From: GCA-003244245 sp035997545
GTDB taxonomy: Bacteria > Actinomycetota > Actinomycetes > Mycobacteriales > Pseudonocardiaceae
Direction: 5' to 3'
Length of the DNA: 21,987 nt
Assembly (NCBI GenBank): GCA_035997545.1
Contig: DASYIL010000212.1
Coordinates: 1 to 21,987, forward strand
Below the pieces are notes generated by a model. It had not been told where the DNA came from and searched no databases. It saw nothing but the letters and a program-made list of their open reading frames with translations. Below, piece after piece: positions 7,468 to 15,317 of the stretch. How positions within the stretch are numbered: the first letter of the stretch is position 1; each line of letters begins with the position of its first letter. The position numbers and the translations under genes were made by a program.

Positions 7468-8736
7468 ATGGCTGAGCCGCTGACTGCCAGCGAGCAGGAG
7501 AAGATCCGTGCGGACTTCCCGATCCTGTCCCGCACGGTGCGGGAGGGCCGACCGCTGGTGTACTTGGATTCCGGGGCCACCTCTCAGCGGCCCCGGCAGG
7601 TGCTCGACGCAGAGCGGGCCTTCCTCGAGCAGCACAACGCGGCGGTGCACCGTGGGGCGCACCAGCTCGCCGAGGAGGCCACCGACGCCTACGAGTCGGC
7701 GCGGGCCCGGATCGCGGCATTCGTCGGCGTCCAGCCCGGGGAGTTGGTGTTCACCAAGAACGCCACCGAGGGGATCAACCTGGTCGCCTATGCGCTGAGC
7801 AACTCGGCGGTCGCCGGAGCGCAGCGTTTCGCCCTGGCGCCGGGCGACGAGATCGTGATCACCGAGATGGAGCACCACGCCAATCTGGTGCCGTGGCAGG
7901 AGCTGTGCCGGCGTACCGGCGCCACGTTGCGCTGGTACCAGGTGACCGACGCCGGCCGGCTGGACCTCGACTCGCTGGAACTGTCCGAACGCACCAGAGT
8001 GGTCGCCTTCACCCACCAGTCCAATGTGATGGGCACCGTCCCACCGGTTGCCGAGCTGGTCCGCCGGGCTCACGAGGTCGGTGCACTGACAGTGCTGGAC
8101 GCCTGCCAGTCAGTGCCGCACAGCCCGATTGACTTCGCCGCGCTGGACGTCGACTTCGCGGTGTTCTCCGGGCACAAGATGCTCGGACCGTCCGGGGTCG
8201 GCGTGCTCTACGGGCGCCGTGAACTGCTCGAAGCACTGCCGCCGTTCCTCACCGGTGGGTCGATGATCGAGCTGGTGAAGATGGAGGGCTCGACCTACGC
8301 CCCGCCGCCGCAGCGCTTCGAGGCCGGTGTTCCCATGACCTCTCAAGCAGTCGGCCTGGGCGCGGCTGTGGATTACCTGTCGACGGTGGGCATGGACCGG
8401 ATCGCCGAGCATGAGCGTGTCCTGACCGAGCAGGCGCTGACCGGCCTGTCGGAGTTCGGTGGCCTGCGGATCATCGGTCCCACAGACACTGAGCACCGCG
8501 GTGGTGCGGTCTCTTTCATCCTCGACGACGTGCACGCGCACGACGTCGGGCAGGTACTCGACGACTTGGGGATCGCGGTACGGGTCGGGCACCACTGCGC
8601 CTGGCCGCTGCACCGCCGTTTCGGTATCGCCGCGACGGTGCGGGCCAGCTTCGCGCTGTACAACACACCCGCCGAGGTCGAGGCGCTGCTGGCCGGTGTG
8701 CGCGAGGTGCGCCGATTTTTCCGGGTGCCGGCATGA
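7468..8736 (+). CDS. sufS: SufS, group II cysteine desulfurase
   Basis: A PLP-dependent enzyme (422 residues) that takes sulfur from L-cysteine as an enzyme persulfide and passes it to SufU. The PLP lysine is K237 in FSGHKMLGPSG, the cofactor-binding histidines lie in MEHHANLVPW, and the persulfide cysteine is C377 in RVGHHCAWPLH. The ATG at 7468 is chosen because AGGAGG (7454-7459) stands about 8 bases ahead of it. The in-frame GTG at 7459 overlaps that site. The stop overlaps the sufU start (ATGA). The ortholog in M. tuberculosis is Rv1464. Confidence 0.95.
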   Translation: MAEPLTASEQEKIRADFPILSRTVREGRPLVYLDSGATSQRPRQVLDAERAFLEQHNAAVHRGAHQLAEEATDAYESARARIAAFVGVQPGELVFTKNATEGINLVAYALSNSAVAGAQRFALAPGDEIVITEMEHHANLVPWQELCRRTGATLRWYQVTDAGRLDLDSLELSERTRVVAFTHQSNVMGTVPPVAELVRRAHEVGALTVLDACQSVPHSPIDFAALDVDFAVFSGHKMLGPSGVGVLYGRRELLEALPPFLTGGSMIELVKMEGSTYAPPPQRFEAGVPMTSQAVGLGAAVDYLSTVGMDRIAEHERVLTEQALTGLSEFGGLRIIGPTDTEHRGGAVSFILDDVHAHDVGQVLDDLGIAVRVGHHCAWPLHRRFGIAATVRASFALYNTPAEVEALLAGVREVRRFFRVPA

Positions 8737-9206
8737 AACTGGAGCAGATGTACCAAGAGATCATCCTGGACCACTATCGCCACCCGCACCGCAGCGGTCT
8801 TCGAGAGCCCTTCGACGCCGAGTCCTACCAGATCAATCCCACTTGCGGGGACGAGGTGACGCTGCGGGTCGCGCTGGACGGTGACCGGGTGGCCGACGTG
8901 TCGTATGAGGCGATGGGCTGCTCGATTAGCCAGGCCTCCACATCGGTACTCACCGATCTGGTGGTCGGCCGGACCGTCGCGGAGTCGACGTCCACGTTCG
9001 GCGCCTTCGTGGCGATGGTGCAAGGCCGAGGCCAGGTGGAGCCCGACGAGGACGTTCTCGAGGACGCGGTCGCGTTCGCTGGTGTGTCCCGTTACCCGGC
9101 CCGGGTGAAGTGCGCCTTGCTGGGCTGGATGGCGTTCAAGGATGCCGTCGGCCGGGTGGGCGCCGACGGCTCCGACAACGGTGTCAAGCGAGCGGAGGCA
9201 CGATGA
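8733..9206 (+). CDS. sufU: SufU, zinc-dependent sulfurtransferase
   Basis: A 157-residue IscU-like protein that, in Gram-positive SUF systems, accepts sulfur from SufS through a zinc-centred ligand swap and is not a scaffold. The metal-ligand residues are present: C38 and D40 (NPTCGDEV), C63 (MGCSIS) and C127 (RVKCALLGW). The family's insertion between the second and third cysteines is also there. The start overlaps the sufS stop and the stop overlaps the sufT start. This implies tight stoichiometric coupling with the desulfurase. Confidence 0.95.
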   Translation: MKLEQMYQEIILDHYRHPHRSGLREPFDAESYQINPTCGDEVTLRVALDGDRVADVSYEAMGCSISQASTSVLTDLVVGRTVAESTSTFGAFVAMVQGRGQVEPDEDVLEDAVAFAGVSRYPARVKCALLGWMAFKDAVGRVGADGSDNGVKRAEAR

Positions 9207-9607
9207 GCTCGAACGAGGAAACTGAGGTAGTGCGTGGGGCGGCCGGGATGCCCGAACCTCTCGGGGTGGGTTCCGACGGCGAACTGGCCACCGTCGACGA
9301 CGTCGAGGAAGCCATGCGCGATGTGGTCGACCCAGAGCTGGGCATCAACGTGGTCGACCTGGGTCTGGTCTACGACATCCGGGTCGATGAGGGCAACGTT
9401 GCCACCCTGGACATGACGCTAACCTCTGCGGCGTGCCCGTTGACCGACGTCATACTTGACCAGACCCGTGCTGCGCTCACCGGTGGCCCCGGCGGGGGAC
9501 TGGTCGACGACGTGCGGATCAATTGGGTATGGATGCCGCCGTGGGGCCCAGACAAGATTACTGAGGACGGCCGGGAGCAACTGCGGGCGCTAGGTTTCAC
9601 CGTCTGA
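9203..9607 (+). CDS. sufT: SufT / MIP18-family (DUF59) Fe-S maturation protein
   Basis: A 134-residue protein with a single MIP18/DUF59 domain. The core motifs are VVDPELGINVVDLGLVYDI (residues 41-59) and TSAACPLTDVI with the conserved cysteine C78. Related SufT and PaaD-like proteins help deliver clusters to client enzymes. The first ~30 residues are acidic and look disordered. The ATG at 9203 overlaps the sufU stop and follows GGAGG (9194-9198). The open frame reaches back to 9110 inside sufU and is not used. This is the last gene of the operon. A clear intrinsic terminator was not found in the next 100 bases. Confidence 0.93.
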   Translation: MSSNEETEVVRGAAGMPEPLGVGSDGELATVDDVEEAMRDVVDPELGINVVDLGLVYDIRVDEGNVATLDMTLTSAACPLTDVILDQTRAALTGGPGGGLVDDVRINWVWMPPWGPDKITEDGREQLRALGFTV

Positions 9608-9811
9608 GACCCCTCGCCCGCGGTGAAGCTTGACCCGGGGTGCTGAACCATGCCGCCCATTCGATCGTGCTGAACGCCGGGGTGGTGTTATCCGCGGTCA
9701 TCCACAGAGCGAGCCGTGGCAGCGCTGTTGACTCCAGCCCTCATCCAGGACATTGCGCATGTCACAGGTCAGGCAGCGCTGGTGCTGGGCGATGAAGCCG
9801 TCCGGCCGCGA

Positions 9812-10050
9812 CTACCAGCTCCACTGCGCGAAGCCCTGCAGCGCGGCGGGGAATGCGCGAAGCCCTGCAGCGCGGCGGGGAAGTTGTCGAAGGGTCCCCA
9901 TGCCAGCGTCGGTGCCGGTGATCAGGCGGATCCCCTGCTCGGCCAGCCACCGGACCCGGCTGACGATCTGTTGGGCGCCGGCCTCACTCATCTGCCGGTC
10001 CGGGCCCTGTTGCGCGCTCGCAACAGTGATCGTCCGAAGGAGAAGATGCG
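9812..10050 (-). pseudogene. Remnant of a metal-dependent amidohydrolase
   Basis: Read on the minus strand, this stretch gives EAGAQQIVSRVRWLAEQGIRL, then TGTDAGMG, then FPAALQGFAQW. The order 'linker helix, GTDAG aspartate motif, PAAL helix' matches the C-terminal part of imidazolonepropionase-like amidohydrolases. The frame between the GTDAG motif and the PAAL helix is scrambled by a 29-bp tandem duplication and a one-base shift. Reading the first copy in another frame restores PFDNFPAALQGFA. No upstream catalytic part (HxH motif) is present, so the gene is truncated as well. The family call rests on recognition by eye and is moderate. Confidence 0.45.
9825..9882. repeat. 29-bp perfect tandem duplication
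   Basis: Bases 9825-9853 and 9854-9882 are identical 29-base copies lying directly head to tail; each begins TGCGCGAAGCC and ends GGCGGGGAA. The length is not a multiple of three, so the event shifts the frame of the amidohydrolase remnant it lies in. It looks like a replication-slippage product. Confidence 0.95.
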
Positions 10051-10083
10051 GCGCCCGAGTCCGCAGCGCGCTGATCGTGTCCC

Positions 10084-11325
10084 TTACCCGGTGCGCCGTT
10101 CGGGAAGTAATTGATTCCCCCGTAACACATCCACGTGGTCTGAACCTGGACGCCCGGATACCCAGCTGATGGTGGGCATCGACTTCGCGTGGCGATGCAG
10201 TCGGGTCAGCATCCGGGATACGTCTCGGTGCCCCGCGACCGTTCCCGGTAGGCACATCAGGGATGCCAGCGACAGCGTCACCTCGCGACCGTCGACCTCC
10301 CACGGCTCATCGAGCACTGCGGAGCCGAACGGCACTACGTCGTCGGGATCGCAGATCACGACGAAGTCGTCCCCGCCGGTGTGGGCGACAGCCGCGGAGG
10401 GGATCGCTTCGGCCGCATCGATCAATGCGCGGCCCAGCTCCCGGATCAGGTCCTCGCCCACCGTGAAGCTACCCCGGTCGTTCACCGCTTCGAAGTCGTC
10501 GACGTCCAGCCAGCTCACCGCGAAGGTCTCCCCGTCGGCCACCTTGCGGTCCACCAGTTCGGCGACCATATCGCTGCCGGGCAGCCTGGTGAGCGGGTGC
10601 AGAGCCGCAGCTTGCGTCGTACCTGCGTGCGCCACGCTGTTGCGCACAAGCTCCAATGCGGCCAGCGCGTGGGAGCTGGATTGGAGTACTCGGGGCTCGT
10701 CGCCAAGTTGGGCGGCCTTGCGCCTGGCGAACAGGGCATGTCCGAAGGCCCCGCTGGTTTCGAGCAGGAACCGGTTGCGGTCCAGCGTGTAGCGTGGTCT
10801 GCCGTCGTCATCCAGCAGCACCAGCCCGCTGATGGCTGGCCGATCCCTGAACACCGAGCGGACCTCCTCTCCGGTGGCCGAGATCGGCAAAGTGACGGCG
10901 GGATGCATGAAGTCCGTGATCTGCGATCCGGGCACACCCCGGGTCGGGGCCGGGGAAATCGGCGCTCGAAACTCCCTGATACCCGAGATCGGCAGGTAGA
11001 TCCGGGGACGGCGGTTGGGTAGTGCGAAAAGGTTGCCCTGCACGATGCCCACCCCGTACTGCCGCAGGGTGGCCACCTGCTCCGGACGTTCCACCCCTTC
11101 GGCGACCAGCTGCGCCCCGATCCGGGGAGCCAGGTGCTGGAGCGCCTCCAGCACGGCCACACAGCTGCTCTTCCGCGGCAGCCCGGCGATGACCTCGCGG
11201 TCCATCTCCATCGCCACTACACCGCCCGTGTACAGATTGATCAGCGGCTGAAACGCGAATCGGGTGTCCACTGGTGTTTCGGGCACTGGGTGATCGGGCA
11301 CGTGGGTGATCGTGTCTCGCATCAT
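10084..11325 (-). CDS. EAL-CBS-GGDEF protein with internally deleted EAL domain
   Basis: A 413-residue soluble cyclic-di-GMP-type protein. Residues ~22-108 resemble only the two ends of an EAL phosphodiesterase domain. FAFQPLINLYTGGVVAME is followed at once by MDREVIAGL and then AEGVERPEQVATLRQYGVGIVQGNLFALP. A full EAL domain has about 240 residues, so roughly 120 residues, with most catalytic positions, are absent. A CBS-like region (about 135-190, starting ITDFMHPAVTLPI) and a GGDEF domain follow (LTRLPGSDMV at about 244, active-site GGDDF at 317-321). The frame stays open, so the protein may still be made as a cyclase or GTP sensor. There is no clear ribosome-binding site before the paired ATG codons at 11325. 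Confidence 0.8.
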   Translation of the reverse strand: MMRDTITHVPDHPVPETPVDTRFAFQPLINLYTGGVVAMEMDREVIAGLPRKSSCVAVLEALQHLAPRIGAQLVAEGVERPEQVATLRQYGVGIVQGNLFALPNRRPRIYLPISGIREFRAPISPAPTRGVPGSQITDFMHPAVTLPISATGEEVRSVFRDRPAISGLVLLDDDGRPRYTLDRNRFLLETSGAFGHALFARRKAAQLGDEPRVLQSSSHALAALELVRNSVAHAGTTQAAALHPLTRLPGSDMVAELVDRKVADGETFAVSWLDVDDFEAVNDRGSFTVGEDLIRELGRALIDAAEAIPSAAVAHTGGDDFVVICDPDDVVPFGSAVLDEPWEVDGREVTLSLASLMCLPGTVAGHRDVSRMLTRLHRHAKSMPTISWVSGRPGSDHVDVLRGNQLLPERRTG

Positions 11326-11483
11326 GAGGGGCCAGGCAAACGACTGAGCGTGTATTCACCCGCTGTTTGCTTCGTTGTATTGTGGTACGGGAGGAGCGGT
11401 CGTGGGCGTGACCGTCGACTACGCCGAACGGCAATCGTTGGGCCTGTCCCGTGATCCTTGGTCCGTAGGACACGTGCCAGCGT

Positions 11484-11493
11484 GCATGCATGC
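11484..11493. promoter_or_regulatory. 10-bp palindrome at the antitoxin start (possible autoregulatory operator)
   Basis: GCATGCATGC is a perfect palindrome that includes the ATG start of the antitoxin gene. VapB-type antitoxins commonly repress their own promoter through such palindromes. Only the symmetry is seen; binding is inferred. Confidence 0.35.
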
Positions 11494-11729
11494 TGACGAC
11501 CGTGGAGATTAGTGATGAGCAGCATCGCGCGCTGAGCACTCTTGCTCAGCGTCGAGGCTTGCGCGGTTTCTCCCAGCTCGTGCAGGGAGCCCTCGGCTCC
11601 TACCTTCGGGACCTCGGCGAGGACGAGGTCGCCGCGCTCCTGGAGCTCGAGGGCACGCTCGGTGAGCGCGACGAAGCGGAGTTGAGGGCACGGATCGAGG
11701 CAGCGAGGGCGATATGGCGGGTCTCATAG
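11490..11729 (+). CDS. vapB: VapB-like antitoxin
   Basis: A 79-residue protein. Its N-terminal half (MLTTVEISDEQHRALSTLA, then GFSQLVQGALGSYL) has the strand-helix-helix pattern of ribbon-helix-helix DNA-binding antitoxins. The acidic C-terminal half (DLGEDEVAALLELEGTLGERDEAELRARIEAA) fits a toxin-wrapping helix. It overlaps the start of the PIN-domain gene by 16 bp, the standard vapBC arrangement. The antitoxin gene itself is intact. The 164-bp gap upstream separates it from the divergent EAL-CBS-GGDEF gene and probably holds both promoters. Confidence 0.75.
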   Translation: MLTTVEISDEQHRALSTLAQRRGLRGFSQLVQGALGSYLRDLGEDEVAALLELEGTLGERDEAELRARIEAARAIWRVS

Positions 11730-12110
11730 TCGCCGACACAGATGTCGTGATCGACTTTCTCCGTGGTCGGGGACCGGGGGCGCGGCTGACCCGTCAGCTC
11801 CTTGTCGAGCGATGCCTGCGGCTGACCTCGGTCACCGGTTTCGAGTTGCGTGTGGACGCGGACTTCCTGGCCCGGCGAGACCAGATCCTGCGGCTGTTCC
11901 GGTCCCGGACGCTGGCGCTGGATCTCGCATCGGCTCTGCGAGCCGGAGAGATCGCCGCCAGCCTGCAGAAGGCCGGCTCGGCCATCGGGCTCGCCGACTG
12001 CCTGCAGGCGGGGGGTCTGCCTGCGGCACGGACTGCCGCTTGCGACGCGCAACCGCCAGCACTTCGACCAGATCGAGGGGTTACAGCTCGTCGACGTCGA
12101 TGGTTCCTGA
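11714..12110 (+). pseudogene. vapC: VapC PIN-domain toxin, frameshifted in a G6 run
   Basis: VapC toxins are Mg2+-dependent ribonucleases that cut tRNA or rRNA. The N-terminal part shows the first acidic motif (VADTDVVIDFLRG), the conserved glutamate (VTGFELRVD) and the third motif (IGLADCLQAG). The frame then breaks in GGGGGG at 12010-12015 and runs on to 12229 as an unrelated tail. Removing one G restores VCLRHGLPLATRNRQHFD and a stop at 12108-12110, giving a normal 131-residue VapC with its last PIN motif (TRN..HF). The toxin is therefore inactivated, phase-variable, or affected by a sequencing error. The vapB partner is intact. Confidence 0.8.
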
Positions 12111-12185
12111 CGGCGGCGTGGGCACCGGTAGTCACGTCGGGCGCGTGCGGCGGGCCGAGGGCGCAGCAAGCACTAGCCTGTCCAG

Positions 12186-13397
12186 GTGCCCAAGCGCAAC
12201 CGCCGCCCCAAGACCCGGCGCAGGGATAGTCGCCAACTCCAACGCACCGCGCCCCAGCGTTCGCGCCGGCGCGACGAGCCCGACCTGGTCGTCGAGGTCG
12301 CCGCCGCCCTCGACGACGGCGCGCCCCTCGCCCTGCTGGGCCTGGTGAGCTCGCTGCTGGCCGCCCTCGACCCGCGTCGCCGCAGCCCCTTCGAGCGGGC
12401 ACCGGATCCTGAGTTCCCGTCCCGGGAGAAGCTGATCGACACCTTCCTGGACGTCAAGCTGGAGGAGACCTCGGCGCTGCTCGCGGTGATCGCCGGGCTG
12501 TCCGGCGACGAGATGCTCCGACGGCGGGTCCAGCGCGAGATCACCGCTCGTGGGCACGCTCTGCCGGCCTGGCTCGCCGAGCTGCACCAGGCGCGGCCGG
12601 TCGACCGGGCGGTCGAGGTGGTGCACGTGCTCGGCGACGGCGACAACCTCATCGTGGGAGCGCGGCTGCCCGGCGGGCACGAGCTCACCGCCGTGGTCTA
12701 CATCGACCACAACATGGGCACGCTCGTGAAGGACGCGTTCGTCGTCGGCGAGCCGTTGCCCGCGCTCATCGAACAGATGATGAGCGTCGATGCGAATCCG
12801 GATATCGTTGCCCGCGACCTCGGCCCGGCCGACGCCCGGGTCCGGATCACCGAGGCCATTGAGCGCGGCGCGATCACCTTCCCGCCGTGCGAGACCGACA
12901 CCTGGCCGGCCTGCCGCCCGCTCGTCGAGTGGATCATCGGCATGCTGCCCGATGCTGGCATCGGCTACCAGCGTCCGGAATGGGACGACGCTGCCCGCGA
13001 CGACCTCGCGGAGCAGTTCCTTGCCTCCCCGTTCGGCGCCGGCTTCGACGATGACGACCACCGCGCCCTGCTCGGCTCGCTACTCTGGTTCGGCACCGAC
13101 TATGGCCCCGGCGACCCGCTGCGGTGGAGCCCAACGGCGGTGGAGATCCTGCTGGCCGACTGGATCCCCCGCAAGATCGTCGCCCCGGCTGCGCGCCTGG
13201 CCAAGGCCCCCGACCTGTTGCGGTCGTTCATCCGCTTCAGCCATCACGAGCGGGGCATCCGTCCGGCCCTCACCGACCAGACCCTCGCCGCCGTCGACGA
13301 GCACGAGCCGGACTACCAGAGGGTGATCCGCTCGCCCCGCCCACAAGGCCCAGCCGCGCTGCTGGCCGCGATGGATGCGCTCGACCCGGGGCGATAG
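12186..13397 (+). CDS. Conserved protein of unknown function
   Basis: A 403-residue soluble protein with no domain I can name. The first ~30 residues are very basic (KRNRRPKTRRRDSRQ, then RRRD), suggesting nucleic-acid or ribosome contact. A region around 150-190 (VVHVLGDGDNLIVGARLPGGHELTAVVYIDH) reads as alternating beta strands. The C-terminal half is acidic and helical, with a WDDAARDDLAEQFLASPFG segment. There is no signal peptide or membrane segment. Codon usage matches the SUF genes, and the frame is clean over 1.2 kb, unlike its damaged neighbours. Start chosen: GTG at 12186, the first in frame with the basic N-terminus. It resembles uncharacterised actinobacterial proteins, but I cannot assign a role. 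Confidence 0.8.
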   Translation: MPKRNRRPKTRRRDSRQLQRTAPQRSRRRDEPDLVVEVAAALDDGAPLALLGLVSSLLAALDPRRRSPFERAPDPEFPSREKLIDTFLDVKLEETSALLAVIAGLSGDEMLRRRVQREITARGHALPAWLAELHQARPVDRAVEVVHVLGDGDNLIVGARLPGGHELTAVVYIDHNMGTLVKDAFVVGEPLPALIEQMMSVDANPDIVARDLGPADARVRITEAIERGAITFPPCETDTWPACRPLVEWIIGMLPDAGIGYQRPEWDDAARDDLAEQFLASPFGAGFDDDDHRALLGSLLWFGTDYGPGDPLRWSPTAVEILLADWIPRKIVAPAARLAKAPDLLRSFIRFSHHERGIRPALTDQTLAAVDEHEPDYQRVIRSPRPQGPAALLAAMDALDPGR

Positions 13398-13587
13398 CAG
13401 GATTGGCTCGTGCCGCTACGTCGTGGGGTTCCGGCTGCTCGCGCCACCCGGCCCGGGAGGGGTCCACGCCCCCAGAACCCGTGCCATGGGTGTCCCTGCT
13501 GATCCCGCACCCGGCCAGTTGTGAGCTGGCAGCCGGTGGCTGTGTTGGTGTTGAACTTGAAGCTGGCCCGCGATGCCGAGGCGTGCC

Positions 13588-13995
13588 GAGACGGTCGGTC
13601 ACCATCCGAGCCGCTGCGGTCGGGGTCACCAGCAAAGCGAGGACCAGGATGTTGCCGACGGCCTGCAGCGAGATGACGATCGCGACGGTGACCAGCAGGT
13701 AGACAAGCAGGTCCCAGGTCGCGACCCGCAGCCCGAGAGCGGCCGCAGTTTCCCGGTCCAGCGTCACGGTGACGAGCCGGCGCTGCGCGGCCAGCGTCAC
13801 ACCAACAAGCACCGCGCCGACCCCGCAGACCAGCGCCACGTCGCCGTCGCTGATGCCGAGGATCTGACCGAACAGAAACGAGGCGAGATCACCGGTGTAA
13901 CCCCGTGGGGTGCGTGCTGACCACCACGATGCCCAGCGCAAACGCAAACGCGAAGAACACCCCGATCGTGGCGTCCTCCTGGACCCGGCTGCGAC
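13588..13995 (-). pseudogene. Fragment of ABC-3 family zinc/manganese permease (ZnuB/TroC type)
   Basis: On the minus strand the start reads QEDATIGVFFAFAFALGIVVVSTHPTG, a family hallmark (E-D-A-x-I-G). After a one-base frameshift in GGGG near 13905 it continues YTGDLASFLFGQILGISDGDVALV, then ETAAALGLRVATWDLLVYLLVTVAIVISLQAVGNILVLALLVTP and AAARMVTDRL. This covers the middle of a metal-ion ABC-3 permease. The N-terminal third and the last membrane helices are missing, so the gene is cut at both ends. No cognate ATPase or metal-binding lipoprotein gene is present. It belongs with the other zinc-related relics in this segment. Confidence 0.8.
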
Positions 13996-14040
13996 TCCGC
14001 GGGGAGCGGATCTGATGGCAAAGTGCAGCAAGGGTAATTG

Positions 14041-14418
14041 GTGAACGCCGCCATGGCCGAGGGGTACACCCTCGCGATGTGCGCGGCGCCGGCGTGCAGC
14101 ACGGAGCAGCCGAACGGGATCTCCGCGGCGTTGCGGGCCTGCGTGCGGTCCAGCCGGCATGGCGTGCTGGTCGTGTCCGGCTGCTGCCTCGGTGCAGTCA
14201 GCTGCCGGCTACGTCCCGCCGGGCCGCTGGTGCTGATGAAGCCCTGCGACGTCCACCGGCGACCAACCGGCCCGGTGGTTTGCGTCGGCCCACTTCGCAG
14301 CGACGACGACATCGCCGTGGTGCAGGAGTGGATACGCAGCGCACGGTTCGACCCGGCGCTGCTCCCCCCGCGCCTGGTCGCGCTGCACCGGACAATCCGC
14401 GCCGCAATGCACAACTGA
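14041..14418 (+). CDS. Small cysteine-rich protein, possibly ferredoxin-like
   Basis: A 125-residue protein with seven cysteines, including CAAPAC, SGCCLGAVSC and PCDV segments. The pattern of an early CxxxxC followed by a beta-strand and CC...C loosely recalls thioredoxin-fold [2Fe-2S] ferredoxins (DUF1636-like), but I could not confirm it. The C-terminus (DDDIAVVQEWI, then FDPALLPPRLVALHRTIRAA) reads as ordered helix. There is no signal peptide or membrane segment. Start is uncertain: GTG at 14041, with AAGGGTAA just upstream, or ATG at 14053. Its position among metal-homeostasis relics suggests a metal-linked role, which is inference only. Confidence 0.5.
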   Translation: MNAAMAEGYTLAMCAAPACSTEQPNGISAALRACVRSSRHGVLVVSGCCLGAVSCRLRPAGPLVLMKPCDVHRRPTGPVVCVGPLRSDDDIAVVQEWIRSARFDPALLPPRLVALHRTIRAAMHN

Positions 14419-14513
14419 GCAGTCTGGTAGGGCTGGCTGATCAACTCGTGATGACAATCGTTCTTGCTAGCTGAGAGGATGTTGCGGGGTTTGTCCCGGG
14501 CGAGAGGCGCGTA

Positions 14514-15317
14514 ATGTCCGGCGACGACGACGCGATGGCCCGGTACGTCGCTGGGATGCGGGAGTTGTGGGGTCTGGCCGACTACGGCGCTCTCGCCGAG
14601 CGTCTGGCGCCGGCCGCGGTCGCGTTGGTCGGCGCCACAGCGCCCGCGGCCGGCAGCCGGGTGCTGGACTTGCCCGCGGGCACCGGCACCGCGGCGTTGC
14701 TGGTCGCCGGGCGGGGGGCGAAGGTCACCGCCTGTGACGTCTCGCCGCGCATGGTCGAGCTTGGCTTGGAGGCCACGACCGCGGCGGGGTTGGCGATCGC
14801 CTGGCGGGAGGCCGACGCCGAGGCCCTTCCGCTGGCCGACGGCTCGTTCGACGTGGTGTTGTCCTCCTTCGGGCTGATCTTCGTCCCTAGGCCGGCGGTC
14901 GCGCTCGGCGAGCTGCGCCGCGTCCTGGCCGCCGGCGGCCAGGACGGGTTCACCGCGTGGACGCCCGACGGGTTCATGGGCGCGATGACCGAGCTCATGG
15001 GGCACTGGCTACCAGCACAGTCCGGCATCGCCGACGTACTGGACTGGGGCGACCGGCGGTGGTGCGGGAATGGCTGACCGCGGCCGGTCTGACGCCGATA
15101 CGGACACAACGCCGCACCATCTCGTGGCGGTTTGACTCGCCGCCGGCGATGACCGAGTTCCTGCTCGCCCCTCTCCCCGGCCCAGCAGGCCAGTGCACGG
15201 GTACTCGCCGTGCAGGCCGGCGAGATATTCGAGGCGGTCGAGCGGCTGGCCAATCCCGACGGCGGCCCGGTGCGGATCGACGCCGAGTATCTCCTGGTCG
15301 TCGCCCAAACCGGTTGA
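14514..15317 (+). pseudogene. Class I SAM-dependent methyltransferase, broken by two indels
   Basis: The N-terminal 180 residues are a clean class I methyltransferase: motif I VLDLPAGTGTAALLVAGRG, a SAM-binding acidic residue in VTACDVSPRMVELG, then EADAEALPLADGSFDVVLSSFGLIF and a post-motif (ALGELRRVLAAGG). A one-base loss near 15051 brings a stop at 15075. The next ~40 codons are in the +2 frame (VVREWLTAAGLTPIRTQRRTISWRFDSPPAMTEFLLA). A one-base gain near 15170 returns to the first frame (QQASARVLAVQAGEIFEAVERLA, ending VAQTG). The original protein was therefore about 267 residues. The substrate is unknown. The two events cancel each other, but the stop lies between them. Confidence 0.82.

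Noticed and set aside
6664..8073. 469-codon antisense frame opposite sufC and sufS
   Set aside because: It is rich in His/Gln/Arg/Gly as expected of a complement frame in high-G+C DNA and shows no motif; the opposite strand encodes clear SufC and SufS.
9608..9640. Candidate terminator hairpin after sufT (ACCCC...GGGGT)
   Set aside because: The stem is only five pairs with a loop over 20 bases and there is no T-tract.
9716..10114. 132-codon plus-strand frame after sufT
   Set aside because: It is antisense to the amidohydrolase relic and its sequence is low-complexity; no ribosome-binding site was seen.
12132..13061. 309-codon antisense frame opposite the unknown protein
   Set aside because: Composition typical of a complementary shadow; the plus frame has a better start and more protein-like sequence.
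13797..15005. 402-codon minus frame across the metal-locus relics
   Set aside because: It strings together antisense of the methyltransferase and part of the permease relic in a wrong frame; no single protein family explains it.
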